DNA of 49,469 nt from an uncultured Bacteroides sp. (GTDB taxonomy: Bacteria > Bacteroidota > Bacteroidia > Bacteroidales > Bacteroidaceae). The stretch covers positions 1 to 49,469 of the forward strand of contig CAMTOS010000010.1 of the NCBI GenBank assembly GCA_947074195.1. The letters are read 5' to 3'. The number at the start of each line of letters is the position of its first letter. The first letter of the stretch is position 1. The notes under the pieces are model-generated. The model was not told the origin of the DNA. It saw only the letters and a list, made by a program, of their open reading frames with translations, and did no database searches. The translations under genes were made by a program, and so were the position numbers. Of this stretch, positions 8,166-17,111 are shown piece after piece.

Positions 8166-10055
8166 TTATTTGCTTTTCTTTCCCCAGTAAGTCTTCTTTC
8201 CTGAATATCCGGCAAACACAATAGTATGTGTACGAGGAGTTGCTTCCCAGTCTACTTCACGTTGCAGACAAAGTTCCACATTATTAATCATCAGCGATTG
8301 CTTCTGTGCATCATAAGACCAGGTACTGCCATTCCAAACGCCGGAAGTTACTTTCTTATCAGCGCCAAGAGTCAGCGTCTCAGAAGTTTTCTGCTTTCCA
8401 TAACTATATGATAAATCGATATTCTCCCAGTTACCGATTAGCTCATCTTCAGTAATAGCCACTTTAGGTACAGCACCATATCTTTCGGGCATAACTACCG
8501 GCCAGCCATCAGCATTCCAGCGAATAGAGCGTACATGTCCCATCATTACCGCATTACTTACATTGATTCCGGGAACATCGGCAGGCAATCGGCCTTGAGA
8601 AGCATAATACCAGTTACCATTTCCATCATCAAATATTGCGCAGTGAGCGATTCCGACCCAACCATAGCTGTTGTTAAATTTATATGGATGTGTAACTACA
8701 GGAAACATTTCACCACCGGTATTTGTCATGTCGCGACCATCGATGCCCAGATATGGGCCTTCGATATTTTGTGAACGACATACACGGGTGTTATAAGGGA
8801 TATCAAGACCATCATAAGCCATGAATAAATAATAATAACCGGTTTCGGCATTATAAACAATTTCCGGACCTTCTGAACCTTGCCAGCGACTGGTCATAGA
8901 ACGTGTGGCAATCAGTTTACCATAAGGTTTGATATCTTCGATGCTACCCCATGGATTTGGCATTTCCTCTCTTGTCTTTCCGGTAGTACCATCTAATTCT
9001 ACGGCTACTATACCACTATGCCATGAACCATAAATCAACCAGTGTTCCTGCTCATTGGTAATAATATAAGTAGGGTCGATAGCATTCCATTTGAAATAAG
9101 CCGATTCCCAACCAGTGTTCAACCAGTTCAGATCTCTATCAGAAGATGAACATACCACAAAACCTTTATCTTCCCATTGATTCGAAGCAGGATCAGAAGT
9201 TTCTGCCAGACCAATGAATGCACGTTCTGTCCAGCTGTTTGCACCATCAATTGCATCAGTCACCACAACGGAATAATACATACGGTAAAGTGTATCACTA
9301 ACTTTGCGAGCCACAGGCGCCCAGCAACCATACGAAGGATTATCGATGGGGGCAAGTCCGCAGGCATTACGGTATTCATTCAGTTTTTCTTTGATCCATG
9401 CTGGTTCTACAGAGAATGTTCCACCCATGTATTCCCAGTTCACCAGATCTTTTGAACGACGTGCATGGAAATGACCATGACCTGCATGTGCATTACCATA
9501 AGAAGCATCTGTCTGATACATATAATAGTAGCCGTCGGCTGCGAGCATTACAGATGGATCATGTACATTGGCCAGATTCCATTGTGAACGTTTGCTCCAG
9601 TCGGCAATCGGAGTATAATCATCGCTGTAAGTCGGAGGAGTATAGTCAGCCAGTTCATCGACTACATCTTCTTCTTTAGTAGTAAAGGTGGTTTCGGCAG
9701 AATAAATAACTTCACCACTGCTAAGCATCACATATGCTTTCAGATAATATGGAGTAGCCGCATTGAGATTGCGTGCATAAGCATTCAATGTCATTGAGGC
9801 TGAATTGATTTCAAGTATAGTATTGCTTATTGAAACAGAAGATGATGTATTGTAACAAAACCCCCTCTTAAGGATAGAAGCATTTCCCTGAATGGTAGAT
9901 TGAAATGAAGCAGAAACAGAAGTTATATCTGAAACTACTGGTGTTGAGATAGTAATATCGGTATTGATGATTTCTTCTTCTTTTGTATTATCATCACTAC
10001 ATGAAGCAATGATAACGGAACAAAGCAGAATAGTAAGCCATTTGAAATTCTTCAT
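8166..10055 (-). CDS. GH43 surface lipoprotein, probable endo-arabinanase
   Basis: A 629-residue lipoprotein. The lipobox is IASC with Cys19, followed by an acidic stretch (SDDNTKEEE) of the kind that sends Bacteroidota lipoproteins to the cell surface. Residues about 30-127 form a fibronectin-III-like sandwich (SVSASFQ, TPYYLKAYV). The five-bladed GH43 propeller follows with base Asp166 (NVHDPSVM), pKa modulator Asp327 (NAIDPTYI) and acid Glu395 (GSEGPEIVY). A C-terminal beta-domain ends near SGKKTYWGKK. It matches the surface endo-arabinanase of the B. thetaiotaomicron arabinan locus in order and architecture (recalled, BT0360). It would cut alpha-1,5-arabinan backbone outside the cell for the adjacent SusCD importers. 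Confidence 0.88.
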   Translation of the reverse strand: MKNFKWLTILLCSVIIASCSDDNTKEEEIINTDITISTPVVSDITSVSASFQSTIQGNASILKRGFCYNTSSSVSISNTILEINSASMTLNAYARNLNAATPYYLKAYVMLSSGEVIYSAETTFTTKEEDVVDELADYTPPTYSDDYTPIADWSKRSQWNLANVHDPSVMLAADGYYYMYQTDASYGNAHAGHGHFHARRSKDLVNWEYMGGTFSVEPAWIKEKLNEYRNACGLAPIDNPSYGCWAPVARKVSDTLYRMYYSVVVTDAIDGANSWTERAFIGLAETSDPASNQWEDKGFVVCSSSDRDLNWLNTGWESAYFKWNAIDPTYIITNEQEHWLIYGSWHSGIVAVELDGTTGKTREEMPNPWGSIEDIKPYGKLIATRSMTSRWQGSEGPEIVYNAETGYYYLFMAYDGLDIPYNTRVCRSQNIEGPYLGIDGRDMTNTGGEMFPVVTHPYKFNNSYGWVGIAHCAIFDDGNGNWYYASQGRLPADVPGINVSNAVMMGHVRSIRWNADGWPVVMPERYGAVPKVAITEDELIGNWENIDLSYSYGKQKTSETLTLGADKKVTSGVWNGSTWSYDAQKQSLMINNVELCLQREVDWEATPRTHTIVFAGYSGKKTYWGKKSK

Positions 10056-10199
10056 AATACACAGTTTTTAGGATAAATCAGTATTTTGGTTTTTGAAAAA
10101 ATATATTTCAGTTTAATGTTTACCGGTATAGCAAAGTTGTGGTTCTATTTATATATAGCTATCAGATAACGGAGTTTAATGATCATTATTGAAAAGGAA

Positions 10200-10233
10200 A
10201 GAATATTTCCCCGCATTACCGGGAAAATATTCT
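10200..10233 (-). terminator. Hairpin after the second SusD gene
   Basis: A 13-bp stem with one mismatch (10200-10212 with 10221-10233) and an 8-nt loop, followed on the minus strand by a T-rich segment. It lies between SusD and GH43 and could terminate or attenuate the SGBP-SusCD transcript. No convincing promoter box for GH43 was found in the remaining gap. Confidence 0.55.
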
Positions 10234-10299
10234 CACTCTTTAGAGATAAAACACTAACATCCTCAAACAATTAAATATTTTGTTACGGACACAGGAAGA

Positions 10300-12096
10300 T
10301 TATTCTGCTTCTGAACCAGAAGTATTGGTAAGCTCCCATCCCGGATTTTGTTTTAGATTTGGTGCACGTTTTACTTCATCATCAGGCAATGGGAAGAAGT
10401 AGTTCTTTGGTGCATTGAAAGCACGTGAAGCATGCATCTGTGCCGGACCATATTCATAAGAAGGGTTATTGGCATTGGTAACAGTTACACCATACAGATT
10501 ATAGCATTGTTGGTATAATGGAAGACTCTTCTCACTATTTACGTTCTGGTCTGCGAAAATCATCCAGCGGCGTTCATCGAAGAAGCGGTGATCTTCGAAA
10601 CACAGTTCGATACGACGTTCATTGCGGATGCGTTCGCGAAGTTCAGCCTGAGTCATGCCACTATAAGCTGGCATACCTGCACGTGCACGAAGTTCATTGA
10701 TATATTGATAAGCAGCATCAGGACCTTCGGCTTCATTGATGGCTTCAGCAGCATTCAGTAATACTTCTCCGAAACGGAAGATAGGCCATGCGTGATTTGG
10801 AACACTTGGATTTTTGTAAGATATATTGTTCAGGAATTTCTTTGTATAATATCCTGTAAGTGTACCACCATGAAGTTCCTGATAATCGACTCCATCAGGA
10901 TAAGATACATCGACTGCACGATATTCTTCCTGATCTCTGTCACCCCACATAGCACCATGATGCAGAATGGTTTGAGACAAACGCGGGTCACGGTTACGGT
11001 ATGGATTCTGTGGATCATAAGTCGCATCTTTATCAATTGGCAAACCGTTAATGGTTTCATAACAATCTACTAAGTTCTGAGTAGGATTTACACGACCTGT
11101 AGAGTTGATTGTACCACTGAATCCACAAGGAGCAAGAAATAAATCGATATCCCATGTTGACCATAATGAACGACAAAGAATGAATTCATCGTTGTATACT
11201 GGATTAGTCACAAAACATTCATAGTAGTCATTGCTTGTATCACCGGTAGCATAAAGTCTGTACGGATTAGAGCATCTGTTATTTGCTGTGAAGAAATCTC
11301 TTGCAGCTTCAGCAGCTTCTCTCCAGTATTGAGCGTTGTTGCTACCATTATGAAGTTTAGAAGCTCTGTACAGCAATGCACGAGCTTTGAGCGCATAAGC
11401 CACAGCACCGTTTACGCGTCCCCAGTTTTCTGTTTCATTGCTGTAACGGAAAGGAAGGTCAGCTTTTACTAAATCGCACTGATCGGCAATCCATTTCAAA
11501 GCTTCAGGGGCCGGAGTACGTTCCATATTCATCTGACCAGGGTTACTTAAATCGAACACAATAGGTTCACCGCTTTCGTCTTCGCCGATAATAGGCGCAT
11601 CGCCAAACCAGCCGACTACTGTCATGTGGAAGATTGCACGCAATAAACGAGCTTCGGCAATGTTACGGTCGTAAAGACGGTTATCATCACCATCTTTCTC
11701 TGTATTACCGATTACAGATGGACGAGCATTTTTCATGAACTGATTGGCTTTGCGAATACCAACCATAGAATCACTCCAAGGAGTTAGCAGTGGATGGTTA
11801 ACAGCCGAATAACTATCGGTCAATACACCATGATAGTAGTGTACACTCCAGAATGAAATGGCATTGTCTGTCATACAATCTCTTGATGCACCAAGGAACT
11901 GACCATTGGTATATCCACTGAAACCATCAGGAAGATTCGTATAGATATTAGCCAGGAATCCGCGGGTATTATCTTTATTCTTAAATACCTGATCTTCTGA
12001 CATCGAGGTATCGTATTCCTTGTTCAGGAAGTCGCTGCATGCCGACAGTGATACTGTCAGCAATGCAGTTGCCATATATTTAATTACTCTTTTCAT
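10300..12096 (-). CDS. SusD/RagB-family glycan-binding lipoprotein (pair 2)
   Basis: A 598-residue outer-membrane lipoprotein that forms the lid of the SusC importer encoded 20 bp upstream. The signal peptide ends in lipobox LSAC (Cys20), followed by SDFLNKEYDTSMSEDQVF, the usual SusD N-terminus. The helical TPR-like scaffold shows SusD features: RLLRAIFHMTVVGWFGDAPI, INELRARAGM, and the C-terminal RIRNERRIELCFEDHRFFDERRW and PLPDDEV. It is the last gene before a hairpin. The ligand is inferred to be arabino-oligosaccharide from the neighbours. Confidence 0.93.
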   Translation of the reverse strand: MKRVIKYMATALLTVSLSACSDFLNKEYDTSMSEDQVFKNKDNTRGFLANIYTNLPDGFSGYTNGQFLGASRDCMTDNAISFWSVHYYHGVLTDSYSAVNHPLLTPWSDSMVGIRKANQFMKNARPSVIGNTEKDGDDNRLYDRNIAEARLLRAIFHMTVVGWFGDAPIIGEDESGEPIVFDLSNPGQMNMERTPAPEALKWIADQCDLVKADLPFRYSNETENWGRVNGAVAYALKARALLYRASKLHNGSNNAQYWREAAEAARDFFTANNRCSNPYRLYATGDTSNDYYECFVTNPVYNDEFILCRSLWSTWDIDLFLAPCGFSGTINSTGRVNPTQNLVDCYETINGLPIDKDATYDPQNPYRNRDPRLSQTILHHGAMWGDRDQEEYRAVDVSYPDGVDYQELHGGTLTGYYTKKFLNNISYKNPSVPNHAWPIFRFGEVLLNAAEAINEAEGPDAAYQYINELRARAGMPAYSGMTQAELRERIRNERRIELCFEDHRFFDERRWMIFADQNVNSEKSLPLYQQCYNLYGVTVTNANNPSYEYGPAQMHASRAFNAPKNYFFPLPDDEVKRAPNLKQNPGWELTNTSGSEAE

Positions 12097-12116
12097 AATT
12101 GTTTATTTTTCGAATA

Positions 12117-15100
12117 TTAGAAGCCGATGTTAACACCAAATGTAAATGAGCGTGTTTTAGGATACCACCAGCAGTAACTCATTGGTTTTTCAGGGTCTGT
12201 ATCTTTTGGAAGATTACTCCAGTTACACAAGTTATAACCGCTGAAGTAGAAACGACATTCAGTCATAGCTGCTTTTGCAATAAGTCTTTTTGGAAGTGAA
12301 TAACCGATCTCTACATTACGAAGAGAAAGATAGTCACCATTCTTAATCCAGATATCATTGTGATAAGTACCCGAACCACGATCACTATCGATAGCATTGA
12401 AACTACCATATACAGGGCGCGGATAAGTTGCATGAATATTTCTTGGATCGTTAGGATCATCAGTATAATAACCCCATGCTTTTGTTACTTCGTGTGTACC
12501 CATGTTACTCCATCCTGAGAAACTAATAGCAGGAGAAAGGAATACAGAACGGTTTAAGTATGCTGTTAATACCACGCGGGCATCAAAACCTGCATAAGAG
12601 ATACCGATGTTCAATGAAGGAGTTAACTCAGGAATCATTGTATAACCATCAGGCATCATATCATTTGAGTCGATGATGCGGTCACCATTCAAATCTTTAA
12701 ATACTGCTGTACCCAACGGCTGATTACCATTTGAAGCCGAGTTATATGGATATTTCCATGGATTATCGATCGCATCCTGATGACTGGTAGCAACCATACT
12801 CGCATCGCTTGCCCACTGATCGAATTTATAAATATTCCATCCACCAACACCACCGTTGAAAGCATTTTCGTAAAGAGCAGCTACAGAAGTATAGTCGAAG
12901 ATACGGTTACCTGTTTTACGCTGCCATTCAACGTTTGGTTCAAGTTCGTCCATTTCAGTAATCTTATTGGTATTCCATGTCAGCATACCTTCGATAGAAT
13001 AGCTGAACTTACCAATAGTATTGCGGTGACCTAAAGTGATTTCCATACCTTTTGACTCAGCTTTACCGTAAGAGTCCTGAGGAGCGCTTACACCAAGAAT
13101 TGTTGGTACTGTTGAACGTGTTACAAGGATATTTGAACGCCATTCTTTGAATAAATCTACCGAACCATAAAGTCTGTTCTGGAAGAAATCGAAGTCAAGA
13201 CCTACGTTTACCATGTCTGAGATTTCCCATTTGTTGTTCAGGTTACCTGCTTTGCTTTCATATACACCGTTGATGTAAGACTGAGATGTACCAAAAGAGT
13301 AGCCACCACCAGAAGCATAAGTACCCTGATAAGGATAACGGCCTGCACCTGTAATAGATTGTCCGGCACGACCATAAGAAGCGCGTGCTTTCAATAAGCT
13401 GATAAAGTTACTTTTCATCCACGACTCTTCAGACAATACCCAGCCGATAGAACCACCGGGGAATGTACCCCAACGATCATCTGGTGAGAAGTTATCGCAA
13501 CCCATTCTTGAGATGTTACCCGACAAGATATACTTATTATCGTAAGCATAAGTAGCTGTAGCATTATAAGAAAGATAGCGGTTAGATGATTCATAACCAT
13601 GAGTTACATTCTGATAAGTACGAATGAACATCGTTGCATCGATCGTGTTCTTGCCAAATGAATTCGCATAATTCAAACCTGCATTGAAGTTGATGTTATA
13701 GTAGTAGTCACGTGGAGTAGTACTTGGATTCGATAACGCCGAATAAGTAGAGAAACGAGTATAAGTATAATCTGAAACATCGCCTACTGATGCAGTATAG
13801 TTATAATTGTAAGAGTTTACATTATTAGTCTGCTGCGCCATAAAGGTCTCATATGAGTCAAAACTGATAGTACCTTTCACCTTTAATCCAGGAACCAAAC
13901 TACCTAAATCACCTGTCAGATTTACTGTACTATACAGATTACGTCGACGATTCTTATTTATACCTGATGAAGCCAGCAAACGTCCAGCATTACTTGCTGT
14001 ACTTGATGCATAGATTTGACCATTAGGTGTATATACAGGTTCCATTGGATTAGCTTCGACCGCACCAAAAGTCACAAGATCAAATACACCTGTCAATGGC
14101 TGAGAAATATTATCAATACGACCACCCAAATCGATAGATACATTCAGGAATTTATTGATATCGATATCCAGATTCGAACGCAGATTATAACGGTTTAAAG
14201 TATGCTGCGTGCTGAAACCATCATTATATTCTGTCCATTTGTCATTCCACATACCTTCCTGACGAAGATAAGAGAAAGAAACAAAGTAGCGTGCACGATT
14301 ATTACCACCACTCACTGTCAGATTTGTTTTATACATCGGAGCTTTGTCACGATACAACTCATCATACCAGTTTGTATCATAATATCTGTATTGATCCATA
14401 CCAGTCAACTGTTCACCATTGCTCACACGACGATACATTTCGATATCATGATCGTTATACATAGGGTCCTGACCACTCAGATATCTAACCTGATTACGTG
14501 TAAGAGCCATATTGTATGAATTCTGTGTTTCCATCTTACCAGTAAGTGTCTGGAAACCGATTTCCTGAGTCAGGTTGATGTTGGTTCTACCTGCAATACC
14601 ACGTTTAGTAGTAACAAGGATGGCACCATTCGCACCACGCATACCATAGATTGCACAGGCAGCCGCATCTTTAAGAATTGTGATATTCTCGATAGGATAA
14701 GCATCAAGGAAAGACAAATCACGTTCTACATTATCCACAATTACAAGTGGACTACGTGCATTGGCATTCATGGTACGGAGACCACGGATGTACATGGTTG
14801 TTTCAGTCCATCCTGGTTCACTTGACCATTCGTAAGTCTGCATACCGGTTACGGTTGATGTGAATGCATTCTGCAAAACTGTGATCGGGTGTTTCTGAAG
14901 TTCTTCACCTGTCACAACAGAAGTTGATTCAGTCATCAGTTTTTTTGTTTTGCGGCCAAAAGGAACTGGTGCTGTATGCATATACAAATCTTTATCAGGT
15001 TCCATAAAGATTTTAAAGCCACCTTCAAAATCATCTGCAATAGCAGTTGTTGGCAAGTAGCCTATACTACTAACACAGATTTCATCTGCCAGTTTTACAT

Positions 15101-15323
15101 TTTTCAGGTTAAAATAACCCTCCTTGTCAGAAAGCGCAATACGGCTGGCTTCCGAAACATTAACCACAGCACCCGGGATGGGATTACCATCAAGATCCAC
15201 AATACGACCTTTCAGAACTCGCCCGTCCTGTGCGTTGGCAACACAGCTTAGTAGTATGATAAAAGACAGGAGTAAGGCACGTTTAACTCCGCTCATCTTT
15301 TTTATTATGTTATTTGTATACAT
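12117..15323 (-). CDS. SusC-family TonB-dependent transporter (pair 2)
   Basis: A 1068-residue outer-membrane importer. Start choice is uncertain: Met1 gives an awkward N-terminus, while Met10 (MSGVKRALLLSF) gives a normal signal peptide ending VANAQ. A carboxypeptidase-like repeat domain (about 36-110, GRIVDLDGNPIPGAVVNV) precedes the plug (about 130-245, ending GAILVTTKRG) and the 22-strand barrel, which ends TFGVNIGF. Unusually, the region before the plug lacks the common VVVGYG sequence and instead reads APVPFGRKTKK. It lies between two SusD genes with gaps of 18 and 20 bp, in the PUL operon. Substrate is inferred to be arabino-oligosaccharide. Confidence 0.93.
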   Translation of the reverse strand: MYTNNIIKKMSGVKRALLLSFIILLSCVANAQDGRVLKGRIVDLDGNPIPGAVVNVSEASRIALSDKEGYFNLKNVKLADEICVSSIGYLPTTAIADDFEGGFKIFMEPDKDLYMHTAPVPFGRKTKKLMTESTSVVTGEELQKHPITVLQNAFTSTVTGMQTYEWSSEPGWTETTMYIRGLRTMNANARSPLVIVDNVERDLSFLDAYPIENITILKDAAACAIYGMRGANGAILVTTKRGIAGRTNINLTQEIGFQTLTGKMETQNSYNMALTRNQVRYLSGQDPMYNDHDIEMYRRVSNGEQLTGMDQYRYYDTNWYDELYRDKAPMYKTNLTVSGGNNRARYFVSFSYLRQEGMWNDKWTEYNDGFSTQHTLNRYNLRSNLDIDINKFLNVSIDLGGRIDNISQPLTGVFDLVTFGAVEANPMEPVYTPNGQIYASSTASNAGRLLASSGINKNRRRNLYSTVNLTGDLGSLVPGLKVKGTISFDSYETFMAQQTNNVNSYNYNYTASVGDVSDYTYTRFSTYSALSNPSTTPRDYYYNINFNAGLNYANSFGKNTIDATMFIRTYQNVTHGYESSNRYLSYNATATYAYDNKYILSGNISRMGCDNFSPDDRWGTFPGGSIGWVLSEESWMKSNFISLLKARASYGRAGQSITGAGRYPYQGTYASGGGYSFGTSQSYINGVYESKAGNLNNKWEISDMVNVGLDFDFFQNRLYGSVDLFKEWRSNILVTRSTVPTILGVSAPQDSYGKAESKGMEITLGHRNTIGKFSYSIEGMLTWNTNKITEMDELEPNVEWQRKTGNRIFDYTSVAALYENAFNGGVGGWNIYKFDQWASDASMVATSHQDAIDNPWKYPYNSASNGNQPLGTAVFKDLNGDRIIDSNDMMPDGYTMIPELTPSLNIGISYAGFDARVVLTAYLNRSVFLSPAISFSGWSNMGTHEVTKAWGYYTDDPNDPRNIHATYPRPVYGSFNAIDSDRGSGTYHNDIWIKNGDYLSLRNVEIGYSLPKRLIAKAAMTECRFYFSGYNLCNWSNLPKDTDPEKPMSYCWWYPKTRSFTFGVNIGF

Positions 15324-15341
15324 AGTAGACTATAATTAAGA

Positions 15342-17105
15342 TTACCAACCCGGATTATTTACGATGTTTGTTTTCCATACTTCTGTTTCCGGAATAGGAT
15401 ATAAATACATTTTCTCAGAGAAGACACGTTGTTGCACAACCTTACGTTCATAGCGGACAGCACCATTAGATTCAGTTACTTCCATACCATAGATTGGTCT
15501 GGCCAACGCTTTCTCAGCCACATTCCAACGTCTAACATCCCATGCGCGGTGTTCTTCGAACGCCAATTCTACCGTACGCTCCTTGCGGATAAAGTTACGG
15601 CGTTGCTCTTTAGTCTGAAGATCAGGACGATCTGTTAAAGAAGCAGTCATGCCGGCACGATCACGGAGTGGTTGTAAGTAACTCAATACTTCTGCGCCTG
15701 ATGCATCAGCTTCATTCAGCGCCTCAGCATAGTTCAACAGAATTTCTGCATAACGGAGAAGAATCCAGTTACGATAACCTGTACCTGTATGTACTGCACT
15801 CAAAATTGATTCGGGCATATATTTACGTGTATAGTAACCTGTAGGTGTAGCATTCGCATTACCGATAGGATTATCGCGCTGACCTAATACTACATTGATA
15901 GTACCATTGCCCCAGCTAACACCATTATAAAGTACACTTGCAGCTAAGCGAGGATCGCGGTTTGAACAAGGATTAGCATCATCATAATTGCTTGATGCAT
16001 TAACCGAAGGAATGTTTGCTGAATTGTAAACCGGAGCACCCGTTTCATCATACTGCGCAAATGGAGAAGAACCATCGGCCATATCGTACATATCCACGAG
16101 ATTCTGTGATGGACACATACCACCATTACCACCTTCACCTACTGGAGTATCGGCTACAATAGCACCCCAACCCACTCTTACACCATTGCGGAAGAAGATA
16201 ACTTCTTTATTATTTCCTTCATAAGTCGTTCTAAGGATTGCATTTGTATATGCATCAACCGGATTATTATCAGTAAACAAGCTATAGAGACTACCATAGT
16301 TTTCAATGAAAGATTTCGATGCATCTGCTGCCTGAGCCCAGGTAATTCCTGATTCACTGCTGAATCGGTCGCTTGCCATATAAAGCATGATTCTTGAACG
16401 TAGTGCACTTGCAACCGCTTGGGTTACTCTACCTGCATTTGCTGAACTCGAACCTTCTTCGTAATCAATCATATCTGATTCACATTCTGTAAGTTCAGTC
16501 AAAATGAAATCAACGACATATTCCTTTATGGTTGGACGGTTTGTATAATCAGACAGTAGATCTCCGTCAGGGTCAAGAACTGTAGTCACCAACGGTACAG
16601 GACCATAGCGAAGGAACATTTCCCAATAGAAATAAGCGCGGAAGAAACGAGCTTCAGCCTTATAATTTCTCTTTTCCTTTTCATATTTTTCATCTGAATC
16701 ATCTGCAGCCTGAGGTACATCATCAATTCTTTCAAGAATCATATTACATTTACGGATACCACGATAGCGGCTTTCCCAGATACCTCTTAATTCTGCACTT
16801 GCTCCTCCGGCATAGTAGTTACCAATATTGAAACTTGTACGTACTCCGCCATTTGCATAACTGGTGTGAGCAAGATCCGTAGCTGCATCAAGCCATGAGT
16901 TGTTGATGCGACAAGCACCATTAAGCAGGAAGTTATACGTATCTGTATGGAACTGTTTCATCGTAGTCCAATCACTGAATACCTGCTCTTCGGTCAGCTC
17001 ATTACTGGGTTGTTTATCAAGGAATCCTCCAAAGACATCTTCACAAGAAGTCAGTGTGGTTGTCATTCCCAGTACAAAAGCAATATATAATAATTGTTTC
17101 TTCAT
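15342..17105 (-). CDS. SusD/RagB-family glycan-binding lipoprotein (pair 1)
   Basis: A 587-residue lipoprotein with lipobox LTSC (Cys21) and the N-terminal pattern FLDKQPSNELTEEQVFSDW characteristic of SusD. TPR-like helices include YKAEARFFRAYFYWEMFLRYG, and the C-terminal part has RNFIRKERTVELAFEEHRAW and LYPIPETEV. It lies 6 bp after the first SusC and forms its lid. It is clearly divergent from the second SusD, so the two SusCD pairs probably prefer different arabinan fragments, for example linear versus branched; that preference is inference. Confidence 0.93.
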   Translation of the reverse strand: MKKQLLYIAFVLGMTTTLTSCEDVFGGFLDKQPSNELTEEQVFSDWTTMKQFHTDTYNFLLNGACRINNSWLDAATDLAHTSYANGGVRTSFNIGNYYAGGASAELRGIWESRYRGIRKCNMILERIDDVPQAADDSDEKYEKEKRNYKAEARFFRAYFYWEMFLRYGPVPLVTTVLDPDGDLLSDYTNRPTIKEYVVDFILTELTECESDMIDYEEGSSSANAGRVTQAVASALRSRIMLYMASDRFSSESGITWAQAADASKSFIENYGSLYSLFTDNNPVDAYTNAILRTTYEGNNKEVIFFRNGVRVGWGAIVADTPVGEGGNGGMCPSQNLVDMYDMADGSSPFAQYDETGAPVYNSANIPSVNASSNYDDANPCSNRDPRLAASVLYNGVSWGNGTINVVLGQRDNPIGNANATPTGYYTRKYMPESILSAVHTGTGYRNWILLRYAEILLNYAEALNEADASGAEVLSYLQPLRDRAGMTASLTDRPDLQTKEQRRNFIRKERTVELAFEEHRAWDVRRWNVAEKALARPIYGMEVTESNGAVRYERKVVQQRVFSEKMYLYPIPETEVWKTNIVNNPGW

Positions 17106-17111
17106 GTTCTC

